IMG/VR virus record: IMGVR_UViG_3300046817_000598
Span: 1 to 26,721 of that record
DNA from: a virus
DNA: 26,721 nucleotides
Direction: 5' to 3' (one strand)
In this document: one piece after another, positions 7,276-13,859 of the stretch
Layout of the letters: every line of letters begins with the position of its first letter
How positions within the stretch are numbered: position 1 is the stretch's first letter
Notes under the pieces: model-generated
What the model was told of the DNA's origin: nothing
Seen by the model: the letters and a program-made list of their open reading frames with translations, nothing else
Databases searched by the model: none
Position numbers and translations under genes: made by a program

Positions 7276-7369
7276 GGCGCGTTCTCCTAAAGCGATGCGC
7301 TCTCAGTAGCCCCCGCGGCGCTCGCAACGTCGCGGGGGTTTTCACATTGCGGCGGCCCGCTGGCCGCGT
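7276..7369 (-). promoter_or_regulatory. Leader between the two DnaA-like genes, with strong hairpin
   Basis: This is the only real gap in the leftward operon between 8254 and the left edge. It holds an 8-bp GC hairpin (7310-7317 pairing with 7331-7338, 13-nt loop) and then the strong ribosome-binding site of the next gene. On the plus strand the hairpin is followed by TTTT (7339-7342) and looks like a rightward intrinsic terminator; on the leftward transcript it is a bare structured leader. I see no convincing promoter in it. Confidence 0.5.
7310..7342 (+). terminator. Rightward-facing terminator-like hairpin
   Basis: An 8-bp CCCCCGCG/CGCGGGGG stem with a 13-nt loop is followed by TTTT on the plus strand. 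No rightward gene precedes it in the window, so if functional it would stop antisense transcription into the replication genes. Confidence 0.4.
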
Positions 7370-7663
7370 CTAGGCCCCGACACTCAGGTTCTTGTGGGCG
7401 CGCCGCGGCTGGTATCCTTCGGCCCGCGCGCGATAGCTGTGCAGGCGGTTTCGCGAGACCCCGAACCACCGGGCGATCTGGTCGAGCCCATAGCGCGGCT
7501 TGCCGTCCACGGTCAGCTCGGCCACCGCCTGCATGGCGATCGACCGGGCGCGGACCTCGCCGGCGATCCGGCGGTGCGGACTCAGCACGGTCTCGGGCTC
7601 GACTTCGCAGCGAGCGGCCACGCGCTCGATCACGCGGCGGACGGTCTCGGGGATTTCGCTCAT
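7370..7663 (-). CDS. Divergent DnaA domain IV-like helix-turn-helix protein
   Basis: A 97-aa DNA-binding protein. Its layout follows DnaA domain IV: RRVIERVAARCEVEPETVLS, then PHRRIAGEVRARSIAMQAVA (the family's 'R...v..AR.iAm.l' helix), then a second helix-turn-helix YGLDQIARWFGVSRNRLHSY. The position of GGRDHTTV is occupied by GVSRNRLHSY, so the box-reading loop differs and the target is probably not a standard DnaA box. A generic helix-turn-helix regulator is the alternative. ATG at 7663 overlaps the VRR-NUC stop (ATGA); longer in-frame starts would run deep into that gene. It is the immediate upstream neighbour of the canonical DnaA-domain gene. Confidence 0.7.
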   Translation of the reverse strand: MSEIPETVRRVIERVAARCEVEPETVLSPHRRIAGEVRARSIAMQAVAELTVDGKPRYGLDQIARWFGVSRNRLHSYRARAEGYQPRRAHKNLSVGA

Positions 7664-8238
7664 CGCTTCAGGATCACTCCGCTCGGCAGAATCGTTGCGT
7701 GCAGCGTAACGCCCCAGGCGCGCAAGGTGCGCTCGACCTCTTCGACGGTGCGGGCTTCGGCCCAGCTCCAGCCGACCGCGGCCATGTCGCGGCCGAAGGT
7801 CTCTTGCTCGCCGGTCAGCGTGTTCTTGCCGGCCTTCAGCTCGATCGTCCCGAAGTTCGGGAATTGGAGCTGCGCGCCCGAGCGCCAGATGAAATGCAGA
7901 TCGTGGACGCCGGGCGTCAGCCCCATCGCCTTGAAGCGGCCAGCCTGGGCTTTCGAGAGGTTGCCGCCGTTGGGGCAGAACCACACCCGGTCAGGTCTCT
8001 TCAGCGCCAGCCGCAGGAACTCGATCGTGTGCGCCTGAAGCGTCTCTTCCGGCTGCGAACGGTGAGCCCCAGCCCTTCGCCGGGCTCCAGTGGTGGGGGC
8101 TGTCGCCGCGCCGCCCAGGCTCCGCGCAATCGCGGCGGCCAGTTTCGCGTTCCCAGGTGCAGCGGCGCCAGCAGTAGGCGACGCCGGGGTTGATCGTGCG
8201 CGGGTCAAGGTGGCGACACTCGCCGCACGTCGGACCAT
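7660..8238 (-). CDS. VRR-NUC domain nuclease (start uncertain)
   Basis: The C-terminal ~115 residues form a VRR-NUC domain, a PD-(D/E)XK-type nuclease fold found in phage proteins and in FAN1. Visible core: the PEETLQAHTIEFL helix, VWFCPNGG, GLTPGVHDLHFIW (catalytic Asp) and GTIELKAGKNTLTGEQ, with E-x-K (ELK) followed by the Q-containing helix. Phage VRR-NUC proteins usually act in Holliday-junction or flap processing. No ATG, GTG or TTG lies close upstream of the domain. The nearest in-frame starts are TTG at 8208 and ATG at 8238 (used here) or 8355, all of which overlap the Cys-rich ORF in another frame. Codon use suggests true coding in this frame begins near 8075. See the finding on a possible frameshift. 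Confidence 0.75.
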   Translation of the reverse strand: MVRRAASVATLTRARSTPASPTAGAAAPGNAKLAAAIARSLGGAATAPTTGARRRAGAHRSQPEETLQAHTIEFLRLALKRPDRVWFCPNGGNLSKAQAGRFKAMGLTPGVHDLHFIWRSGAQLQFPNFGTIELKAGKNTLTGEQETFGRDMAAVGWSWAEARTVEEVERTLRAWGVTLHATILPSGVILKR

Positions 8239-8254
8239 CGTCAGCGCTGGACAT
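7991..8254 (-). CDS. Small Cys-rich (zinc-ribbon-like) ORF, overlapping VRR-NUC
   Basis: An 87-codon ORF whose first ~50 residues look coding: CGECRHLD near residues 10-17, CWRRC near 28-32 and DCAE near 42-45, spaced like small phage zinc-binding proteins. GC at third codon positions is high until about residue 60 (SPAKGW). It then drops while the +1 frame (VRR-NUC) takes over. So either the true stop has been lost, or the two form a frameshifted fusion. It would be the first gene of the leftward operon; a GC hairpin lies just 4 nt before its ATG, and I see no clear Shine-Dalgarno. Confidence 0.5.
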   Translation of the reverse strand: MSSADDGPTCGECRHLDPRTINPGVAYCWRRCTWERETGRRDCAEPGRRGDSPHHWSPAKGWGSPFAAGRDASGAHDRVPAAGAEET

Positions 8255-8258
8255 GGAG

Positions 8259-8290
8259 GCGGCCGCGCCCCGTAGGAGAGGCGCGGCCGC
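8259..8290. repeat. Perfect 11-bp inverted repeat upstream of the leftward operon
   Basis: GCGGCCGCGCC at 8259-8269 pairs with its exact complement at 8280-8290, with a 10-nt loop. It ends 4 nt before the ATG at 8254 and would fold over the ribosome-binding region on the leftward mRNA. No T-run follows on either strand. Confidence 0.7.
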
Positions 8291-8345
8291 TTGGCCGCAG
8301 GACAACGCTTTTGAGGGCGGGGAAGAGCCCGGCGACCCGAGTCGG

Positions 8346-8375
8346 TGGATAGCATCGCCGGCGGCGCGTGTGCAA
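8346..8375 (-). promoter_or_regulatory. Candidate leftward promoter
   Basis: On the minus strand TTGCAC (8375-8370) is followed 18 nt later by TATCCA (8351-8346). The -35 is near consensus and the -10 is weak. The position, about 95 nt upstream of the first leftward ORF, is sensible. Sequence judgement only. Confidence 0.3.
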
Positions 8376-8418
8376 CATAAGCCCCTCATGCGCCCTGGAA
8401 TCGTCCACCGTCAAGCCA

Positions 8419-8435
8419 TGTCACGCCTGTTGACA
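8419..8435. promoter_or_regulatory. Operator-like inverted repeat TGTCA-N7-TGACA
   Basis: TGTCA (8419-8423) and TGACA (8431-8435) are inverted copies with a 7-bp spacer, centres 12 bp apart. The right half is part of the candidate -35 of the rightward promoter, so a bound protein would block it. Confidence 0.4.
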
Positions 8436-8459
8436 CGCCGGGTAGGCTCGGCGCACAGA
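8430..8459 (+). promoter_or_regulatory. Candidate rightward early promoter
   Basis: A perfect -35 hexamer TTGACA at 8430-8435 has a weak -10 (CACAGA at 8454-8459, 18-nt spacer). It is about 40 nt upstream of the first rightward ATG (8501), which has AGGGAA as ribosome-binding site at 8488-8493. The rest of 8255-8500 shows no gene. Confidence 0.4.
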
Positions 8460-8500
8460 TCGGGAGCCGGCGGGAAGCCGGGTGAGTAGGGAACACGCAC

Positions 8501-8755
8501 ATGAAAGAGACCACGCCGCCGCGTCTGGAAATGACCGTGTGGGTCGGCGACGATCCCGCCTCGATGCGCTTCAGCACCGCCAGCCTGGGGAGTTCGTTCC
8601 TGACCATCAGCAAGCCCGGCGACGTGACCGCGGCGATCCTGCTGATCGGGTTCAGCGCCGACAGCGCGCTTCCGATGCTGGAACGGCTGCGCGACGCTGC
8701 GGCCGAGCATATCAAGACTCTCAAGGCGGCCACGCCGCCCGCACTGGTGGGCTGA
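8501..8755 (+). CDS. Unknown 84-aa early protein
   Basis: First gene of the rightward operon. ATG at 8501 has AGGGAA 7 nt upstream. The product (84 aa) reads as a small compact domain: beta-rich first half (LEMTVWVGDDPASMRFSTA, FLTISKPGDVTAAILLIGF), then a helix rich in charged residues (PMLERLRDAAAEHIKTL). I do not recognise it. Being the promoter-proximal early gene, it could be a host-takeover or regulatory protein; that is position-based inference only. Confidence 0.6.
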   Translation: MKETTPPRLEMTVWVGDDPASMRFSTASLGSSFLTISKPGDVTAAILLIGFSADSALPMLERLRDAAAEHIKTLKAATPPALVG

Positions 8756-8758
8756 ACC

Positions 8759-8980
8759 ATGCCTTCGCCGATCAACGATTACTTCCGCGACAACAACGAC
8801 GAGCGGATCGCCTGCACGATGGAATACGACAAGGCGATGGAGTTGCCCGACACGACCGTGGGCGATCCGTTCTATGCGATCAGCGAGCGCGACCGGGCGA
8901 TGCTTGCCTGGGTCGAGCGTTGGGGCGCGAAGCTCCGCGACTATGTTTCGCCCTTCGCTGCGCACGCGCCGCGGCCATGA
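8759..8980 (+). CDS. Unknown 73-aa early protein
   Basis: A short acidic protein (begins MPSPINDYFRDNNDERIAC) starting 3 nt after the previous stop. Its TGA overlaps the ATG of the sliding clamp gene (ATGA at 8977-8980), so the two are translationally coupled. No domain is recognised. The middle contains a short helix with aromatic residues (MLAWVERWGAKLRDYV). Confidence 0.6.
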   Translation: MPSPINDYFRDNNDERIACTMEYDKAMELPDTTVGDPFYAISERDRAMLAWVERWGAKLRDYVSPFAAHAPRP

Positions 8981-10116
8981 AGTTCACCATCGAGCGCAAG
9001 AGCGCCCACGCCGCGATGACGGCGCTGCACGGGACGGTTCTCAGCCGCACCACCATCCCGATCCTTCAGAACGTGCTGATCACCGCCCGCGACGGGCTCT
9101 TGAGCCTGACGGTCACGGACCTTGACCAGTGCGTCACCTTCGCCGTCGCCGACGCGCAGATCGCCGTCGAGGGCGCGACCACCGTCGCGTTCGGCAAGCT
9201 GCGCGATATCGTGGGCGTCAGCCCCCAGGGCGGCGAACTCGCCTTCAGCAAGGCCGACACGCGACTCAGCGTCATGTGCGGCGGCTCGCGCTACGCGCTG
9301 CCCCAGCTCCCGGCCAGCGACTTCCCGGTGCTGAGCGCCGAAGCCACCGCCGCCAGCTTCACGATCGAGGCGCGGGTGCTGCATCGCCTGCTAGTCGCCG
9401 GCGGGTTCGCCGCGGCGTCCGACAAGGATGCGCGCGGCTACCTGCGCAGCGTCTATCTGCACACCCCGACGCCCGACACGATCCGCGTCGTCTCGACGGA
9501 CAGCTTTCGCTTCACCTACTGCGAGGCGGCCGCTCCAGCGGGCTTCGCGTGGGAGCGGGGTACGATGCTCAGCCCCGCGTCGGCCGCCACCATCGAGCGG
9601 CTACTGAGCAACGTAGCCCCCGATGCCGAAGTGAGCGTCGAGCTGGCCCCTGAGCGGGCCGTGCTGGGGATAGGGCAGGCAACCCTGGTGACGAAGGTCA
9701 TAGACGGCTCTTATCCGGCCTATGACCGGGTGATCCCGCGCGAGTTCGTCGCCGAGCTGACGATGGACGTCGATCTGCTCGACACCGCCATCAAGCGCGC
9801 TCAGATCATGGGCGACACCCGCACCGGCCGCGTGGCGATGGCGATCGAGCCGGGAACCTTGCGCTTCCGCGCCGCCAACGTGGACGGCGGCGAGGCGATC
9901 GATGACGTGGCGATCGACTACGACGGCGAGTCGATCGGGCTCGGCGTCAACGGCCAGTGGTTCCGCGAGCTGCTGAGCTACGTCACCACCGAGTCGGTGA
10001 TCCTGCGCTTCGCCAACTTCGCCGGCGCAACCTCACGCGAGACATTAGCCGTGACATTCCGTTCGACGTCTGATAACCCGGATTGGTACGGATTGTTGGC
10101 GCCCCGAGCGAACTGA
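8977..10116 (+). CDS. dnaN: DNA polymerase III beta subunit (sliding clamp)
   Basis: Predicted ring-shaped clamp that tethers polymerase III to DNA. The 379 aa make it full length (cellular clamps are about 366-380). Features: N-terminal MKFTIERKSAHAAMTALHGTV; the clamp hallmark SRTTIPILQNVLI (26-38), where cellular clamps have R.T.PIL.N; FGKLRDIV and LPQLPASDFPVL in the first domain; a central VIDGSYPAYDRVIP, matching the cellular G.FP.Y..VIP; and in the third domain MAIEPGTLRFRAAN and the ending FRSTSDNPDWYGLLAPRAN, where cellular clamps end with the P.R region lining the partner pocket. ATG at 8977 overlaps the upstream stop; longer in-frame readings upstream cross two other genes. A phage-borne clamp is uncommon and suggests use of host polymerase III on phage DNA. 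Confidence 0.93.
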   Translation: MKFTIERKSAHAAMTALHGTVLSRTTIPILQNVLITARDGLLSLTVTDLDQCVTFAVADAQIAVEGATTVAFGKLRDIVGVSPQGGELAFSKADTRLSVMCGGSRYALPQLPASDFPVLSAEATAASFTIEARVLHRLLVAGGFAAASDKDARGYLRSVYLHTPTPDTIRVVSTDSFRFTYCEAAAPAGFAWERGTMLSPASAATIERLLSNVAPDAEVSVELAPERAVLGIGQATLVTKVIDGSYPAYDRVIPREFVAELTMDVDLLDTAIKRAQIMGDTRTGRVAMAIEPGTLRFRAANVDGGEAIDDVAIDYDGESIGLGVNGQWFRELLSYVTTESVILRFANFAGATSRETLAVTFRSTSDNPDWYGLLAPRAN

Positions 10117-10147
10117 GGGGGCGCGCTGCTGCTGGGGAGCCGCTGAA

Positions 10148-10342
10148 ATGATCGCCTACCGCTGCGACGGCAAGGACTGCGACACCGAGGCCCACGACCG
10201 GCCCCCTGCCGATTGGGTGTCGATCACCCCTCGGCGCGGGGCCGGCGAAGACAAGGCGGTCATCGGTCCCGGCACGCTGCACTTCTGCGCCCGATGCTGG
10301 CGGCGACTCTGCGCGCTGATCCGCACGGGAGGCGCGACATGA
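10148..10342 (+). CDS. Small Cys-containing protein (possible zinc ribbon)
   Basis: 64 aa. Two cysteine pairs are visible: CDGKDC near residues 6-11 and CARCW near 47-51, which is a C-x4-C / C-x2-C zinc-ribbon layout. In between it is WVSITPRR and a DKAVIGPGTLHF strand. Similar short proteins are frequent in alphaproteobacterial phages. The stop overlaps the next start (ATGA). Confidence 0.65.
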   Translation: MIAYRCDGKDCDTEAHDRPPADWVSITPRRGAGEDKAVIGPGTLHFCARCWRRLCALIRTGGAT

Positions 10343-10665
10343 CCACCTACCGATCGAGCGATGGGCGCGAGCATGTCATATCTGACATGGCGAACGGCCA
10401 CCTTCACAATGCCCTCGCGCGACTGTTCGATGACGCCCGCGGCCGCGGCGAGGATTACCGGCGCGAAGAGCGCGAGGCGCTGCTGGCCGAAGTGGTGCGC
10501 CGGGCCGAAGCCGAAGACGTCACGCTGCTGTCAGACGATGATCTGGTGGCGCGTTATCGTCGGTACGACCAAGCCCCGTGGAAGGGCGCGCTCGACAAGG
10601 CGTTCGCCGCCATCCGTGGCGAGGCGGCGAGGCGGGACGCAGCGCGGGGAGACGTCGGGACATGA
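10339..10665 (+). CDS. Unknown 108-aa charged helical protein
   Basis: Starts at ATG 10339 overlapping the previous stop. The first half looks like a small conserved phage domain: TTYRSSDGREHVISDMANGHLHNALARLF, where 'M...HL.N....' resembles short proteins from other phages. The rest is a charged helix (RREEREALLAEVVRRAEAE) and a C-terminal basic stretch. No function assigned. It overlaps the next gene by 4 nt. Confidence 0.6.
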   Translation: MTTYRSSDGREHVISDMANGHLHNALARLFDDARGRGEDYRREEREALLAEVVRRAEAEDVTLLSDDDLVARYRRYDQAPWKGALDKAFAAIRGEAARRDAARGDVGT

Positions 10666-10883
10666 TCACGGACGATGACCGCCGCGCGCTTAACCACCTG
10701 TTGAGGGTTGACCCCGAAGAGTGGGCGCTCTGCCCGCCGTGCTTCGCCCCGAACAAAGCCTGCTGGGACCATGAGACCCGCGGGCTCATCGAGCTGCGCC
10801 GCACCACCATCAACGGGCAAGCCCGCACCATGATGAAGCTGACCGCCTTCGGGCGCATCTGCCTCAGAGACAAGATTAGCTGA
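10662..10883 (+). CDS. Small unknown protein with CPPC motif
   Basis: 73 aa from ATG 10662, overlapping the previous stop. CPPCFAPNKACW (about 25-36) carries three cysteines. The rest alternates strand-like pieces (GLIELRRTTINGQARTMMKLT) reminiscent of a small winged domain. No family is recognised. Confidence 0.55.
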   Translation: MITDDDRRALNHLLRVDPEEWALCPPCFAPNKACWDHETRGLIELRRTTINGQARTMMKLTAFGRICLRDKIS

Positions 10884-10898
10884 AAGGGAAGATCAGCC

Positions 10899-11771
10899 AT
10901 GACCTACGACGTTGACAATCCTGGGCTCGGGCATAACGCCCCGCCCCTCGCGGACCAGCTCGCCATCGCCTACTCGGTGACGCAGCTCGCCGAAGACCAC
11001 GCGCCGCTCGCCGGCCAAGTCGCCGCGCTGGTGGCGCAGGCGGCCGGGATCGTCGCCGTCGATAACCCCGACGACAATCAGGTTGCCGCCGCCGCGGTGA
11101 TCGCGCTGCGCGATCTGACCAAGATCGTTGACGACACGCACGATGCCGTCAAAGCGCCGGTGCTGAACGCCGGCCGCAACGTCGATGCGTTCTTCAACGG
11201 GCTGAACCAATCCAGCGGCCGCGTCGGGCCGCTCACCGGCCACAAACGCCGGATCGAGGCGCTGATCAGCGGCTACGGCTTCCGTGTGGCCCAGGCCGAG
11301 CGCGAGCGCGCCCGGCTGGCGGCGGAAGCCGAGCGCAAGAAGGCGCAGGCGGCGGCCGACGCCGCGGCGGCCCAGGAAGCGGCGAACAAGCCCCAGGTGG
11401 CCGAAATCATCCTCGACTCGGCGATGAAGAATGAACGGATCGCCGACGCCCTCGACCAGCGCGCCAGCGGGCCGGTGCAGGAAGTCGCCCGCACCCGCAC
11501 GCCGGTCGCCACCACCGGCGTCCGCGCACAGAAGGGGTTTGCGGTCGAAGACCCGGCGGCGCTGCGCGCCTCGCTCGGCCCACTGGGCGCCAGCTTCACG
11601 GCCGACGCGCTGGCGGCGGCGCTGCGCAAGTACCGCGCCGACTCCGAAGCGTTCGCCGAGTGGAAGTTCCGCGACGATGACCAGCACGCCCAGCGCCGCG
11701 TCGTGGTTCCGGCCCAGCCGATCCCCGGCGTGGTGTTCTTCATCGACTACCTGGGAAGCGTGAGGGCGTGA
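10899..11771 (+). CDS. Coiled-coil phage protein with GHN N-terminus
   Basis: 290 aa. The N-terminus (NPGLGHNAPPLADQLA) matches the GHN..PP opening common to several alphaproteobacterial phage proteins. A helical region follows, then a long charged Ala/Glu/Arg coiled coil at about 128-170 (AQAERERARLAAEAERKKAQ and on), then a globular tail (about 200-290) ending in VVVPAQPIPGVVFFIDYLG. It lies in the recombination operon upstream of the RecE-like and RecT genes, where Gam-like or single-strand-binding accessory proteins often sit; I cannot tell which. It follows a 15-nt gap from the previous gene, with a ribosome-binding site (AAGGGAAGA) upstream of ATG 10899. Confidence 0.65.
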   Translation: MTYDVDNPGLGHNAPPLADQLAIAYSVTQLAEDHAPLAGQVAALVAQAAGIVAVDNPDDNQVAAAAVIALRDLTKIVDDTHDAVKAPVLNAGRNVDAFFNGLNQSSGRVGPLTGHKRRIEALISGYGFRVAQAERERARLAAEAERKKAQAAADAAAAQEAANKPQVAEIILDSAMKNERIADALDQRASGPVQEVARTRTPVATTGVRAQKGFAVEDPAALRASLGPLGASFTADALAAALRKYRADSEAFAEWKFRDDDQHAQRRVVVPAQPIPGVVFFIDYLGSVRA

Positions 11772-12004
11772 TGACCCTCGACGGCTTCGCCTACCTCAGC
11801 GTTCGCCGCGATGGCATCTACGTCCGCGCCAACGCCTCGCGCGACTTCGCGCACACCCACGATCTGATCAGCTTCCCGGTGCGTGTAACGGGACAGTTGC
11901 AGGGACATTCACACCGCTGTAAGCGGGTGATCAGCCCGAAGGCCGCCGGGCCGGTCCACGTCGGGCAGACGGTCGAGCTGTTGCTGGAGCTGCAACCTTG
12001 CTGA
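11771..12004 (+). CDS. Unknown 77-aa beta-rich protein
   Basis: ATG at 11771 shares a base with the previous TGA; a GTG at 11768 in the same frame is also possible. The 77-aa product is beta-rich (DGFAYLSVRRDGIYVRANAS, LISFPVRVTGQLQG, VHVGQTVELLLELQP) and may adopt a small barrel. No family is recognised. It overlaps the next gene, which starts at 11998. Confidence 0.55.
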   Translation: MTLDGFAYLSVRRDGIYVRANASRDFAHTHDLISFPVRVTGQLQGHSHRCKRVISPKAAGPVHVGQTVELLLELQPC

Positions 12005-12552
12005 CCGACCTCCCCTCCGCCGCGAAGGCGCTGCTGGAAATGGTCGATCTGCTGATCGCCAACGCGCCGCCGTCCATCCCAAGCGGTCACGTGCTGGAGC
12101 CCTACGCCGACCGTCTGCGCCTCGCCCTCTCCCAACCCCCAGCGCTTCCGGGGCGGGAGGAGCTAACTGACCAAGAGGTTGACCGCGCACTGGCGGTGTT
12201 CAAGGCCGAGCTGCCGGAACTTGCCACCGCCCCCGAGTGGAAGCGCGCGCAGCGGGCCGGGATGCGCGCGGCCCTCGCCCTCCACCCAGCCCGAGCGGAG
12301 GAGTGGCGGCCGATTGAGGAAGCGCCGAGGGACGGGACGCCGGTCGATCTGTGGGTCGAGTGGCCGCCCGAGTCTGGCCCTGACAAGCCCGAGGCGCACG
12401 GTTCGCGCTATGCCAACTCGCGGTTCGACATCGAGTACACAGAGTGGGTGCTTGGAACTGCGGGCTTCAGGGAGAGCCAGTACGCGGTCAGACCGCGCAT
12501 CACCCACTTCCGCGACCTCCCCCCACCACCAAAGCCCGAGGTCGAAGGATGA
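11998..12552 (+). CDS. DUF551-like phage protein
   Basis: 184 aa, apparently from a TTG start at 11998 that overlaps the preceding stop. The second half contains the DUF551-type layout: EEWRPIEEAPRDGTPVDLWV (about 100-119) followed 50 residues later by RITHFRDLPPPP. In DUF551 this corresponds to a W..i...P.dg..V motif and a closing W..LP.PP. The first half is helical and Ala-rich. Function is unknown in the family. It ends with ATGA overlap to the next gene. Confidence 0.65.
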   Translation: MLTDLPSAAKALLEMVDLLIANAPPSIPSGHVLEPYADRLRLALSQPPALPGREELTDQEVDRALAVFKAELPELATAPEWKRAQRAGMRAALALHPARAEEWRPIEEAPRDGTPVDLWVEWPPESGPDKPEAHGSRYANSRFDIEYTEWVLGTAGFRESQYAVRPRITHFRDLPPPPKPEVEG

Positions 12553-12713
12553 GCGAGCGCCACCCGCTCGATACGTGCAAGTGCGGCGACTACCGCCGTC
12601 AGCACGTCGATGGCGTCGGGCGCTGCAAGCTCGAAGAACTCTGCACGCCCACGCCCTGTCAGAAGTTCCGGCTATCCCGCGCCTACGAAGCCGAGCCCCA
12701 TGCTGATTCCTGA
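12549..12713 (+). CDS. Small Cys-rich protein
   Basis: 54 aa beginning MSERHPLDTCKCGDYRRQHV, then CKLEELC and CQKF. Five to six cysteines plus histidines in 40 residues suggest a zinc-binding knuckle. ATG at 12549 overlaps the previous stop and its own TGA lies 11 nt inside the next gene. No family is recognised beyond phage zinc-binding small proteins. Confidence 0.6.
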   Translation: MSERHPLDTCKCGDYRRQHVDGVGRCKLEELCTPTPCQKFRLSRAYEAEPHADS

Positions 12714-13845
12714 CGGCATTTGGCTTGATCTTCCGCACGAAGCCCACGTCGCCGACCCGGCGCTGGGCTCCGGCGATCTGAAGCAACTCCTGATCAACCC
12801 GGTCTTCTGGCATGGGTCGCAGCGCAATCCGACGTGGCGGCGCATCCTCGCGGACTCCAAGCCCCTGAAGAAGCGGGAGTCCGAAGCGGCCGGCAAGCGG
12901 TTCGGCTCATGCCTGCATACCGCCGTCATCGAGCCCGACCAATTCGATGCGCGCTACTTCGTGCGCCCGCCGCGGCCCGATCTGCCCTCCACCAAGGAAC
13001 AGATGGCCGACGCCCTGCGCGCGATCGGCCAGACACCGCCGAGCATGGGGCGCAAGGCGATCGAGTTCGAAGCCGCCTGCGCCGCCTGGGGGATCGAGCT
13101 GGCGGATAGCTGGGACGTGCGAGTCGCCGAGCTGGCGGACGGGCGCGACGTCATCAGCGAGACCACCCGGCAGTCGGTCGAGCTGACCGCCCGCGTGGTC
13201 GATCGCCACAGCGAGGCGCGCAAGTTCCTTTCGAGCGGCCGGGCCGAAGTCTCGATGTTCTGGACCGACGAACACGGCGACCGCTACAAGGCGCGCTTCG
13301 ACTACCTGCGCATCCGCACGCTGGCCGATCTGAAGACCTTCGCCAACGCCCAGGGCGGCGACACGATCGCCGTCTTCAACGCCTCCCGCGAGAAGTTCGC
13401 CTATGAGGTTCAGGCGGCCTACTACATGGAGGCGCGGACCACGATCCTCCCCGAGTTGGTGGCGAAGCGGAAGATTTGGCGCGGGATGCCCGAGCCCGGC
13501 GAGGATGGCGCCGTCTTCGCCCGGCCGCCCACCGCCGACGATCTGGCGTTCTTCGACAAGGTGGCCGACTTCACCGACCCGTCGTGGTGGTGGGTCGCGG
13601 TCTCGACCCAGGGGATTCCCGAGTGCGACACGATCGAGTTCCCCACCGGGCTGATCGCGTTCTCATCCGCCAAGGTGCAGGCCGATCTGGCGCGCGAGAA
13701 CTACCGGGTGATGCGCGAGCGCTTCGGCCAAGACGACGCCGAAATGTGGGTCGCCGATCGCGGGCTGCTGCGCCTGACCGAGTTCAACTTTACCCGCCGT
13801 AGCCTCGATCGAGGCGCGGTGCTACACGAGTCAATCACGTCCTGA
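12700..13845 (+). CDS. RecE-like PD-(D/E)XK exonuclease
   Basis: A 381-aa nuclease paired with RecT. Phage RecE-type enzymes chew one strand of double-stranded ends so RecT can anneal the remaining strand. Signature pieces: GKRFGSCLHTAVIEPDQFD near 65-83 (conserved 'G...H..ll.P..F'); KARFDYL (198-204) giving the first Asp D201; LADLKT (208-213) giving D210 and K212; and YEVQAAYYMEA (235-245), the QxxxY-type helix. This is the RecE/PDDEXK-family order. ATG at 12700 was chosen because it lies near the end of the preceding gene (14-nt overlap); longer readings cross that gene. RecT follows 14 nt after. Confidence 0.85.
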   Translation: MLIPDGIWLDLPHEAHVADPALGSGDLKQLLINPVFWHGSQRNPTWRRILADSKPLKKRESEAAGKRFGSCLHTAVIEPDQFDARYFVRPPRPDLPSTKEQMADALRAIGQTPPSMGRKAIEFEAACAAWGIELADSWDVRVAELADGRDVISETTRQSVELTARVVDRHSEARKFLSSGRAEVSMFWTDEHGDRYKARFDYLRIRTLADLKTFANAQGGDTIAVFNASREKFAYEVQAAYYMEARTTILPELVAKRKIWRGMPEPGEDGAVFARPPTADDLAFFDKVADFTDPSWWWVAVSTQGIPECDTIEFPTGLIAFSSAKVQADLARENYRVMRERFGQDDAEMWVADRGLLRLTEFNFTRRSLDRGAVLHESITS

Positions 13846-13859
13846 AGGGAAGCAAGACG

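Noticed and set aside
8482-8976. In-frame extension of the sliding-clamp gene upstream to about 8482, giving a 544-residue protein.
   Set aside because: It crosses two coupled small genes; the first real clamp residue is Met at 8977 and matches cellular clamps.
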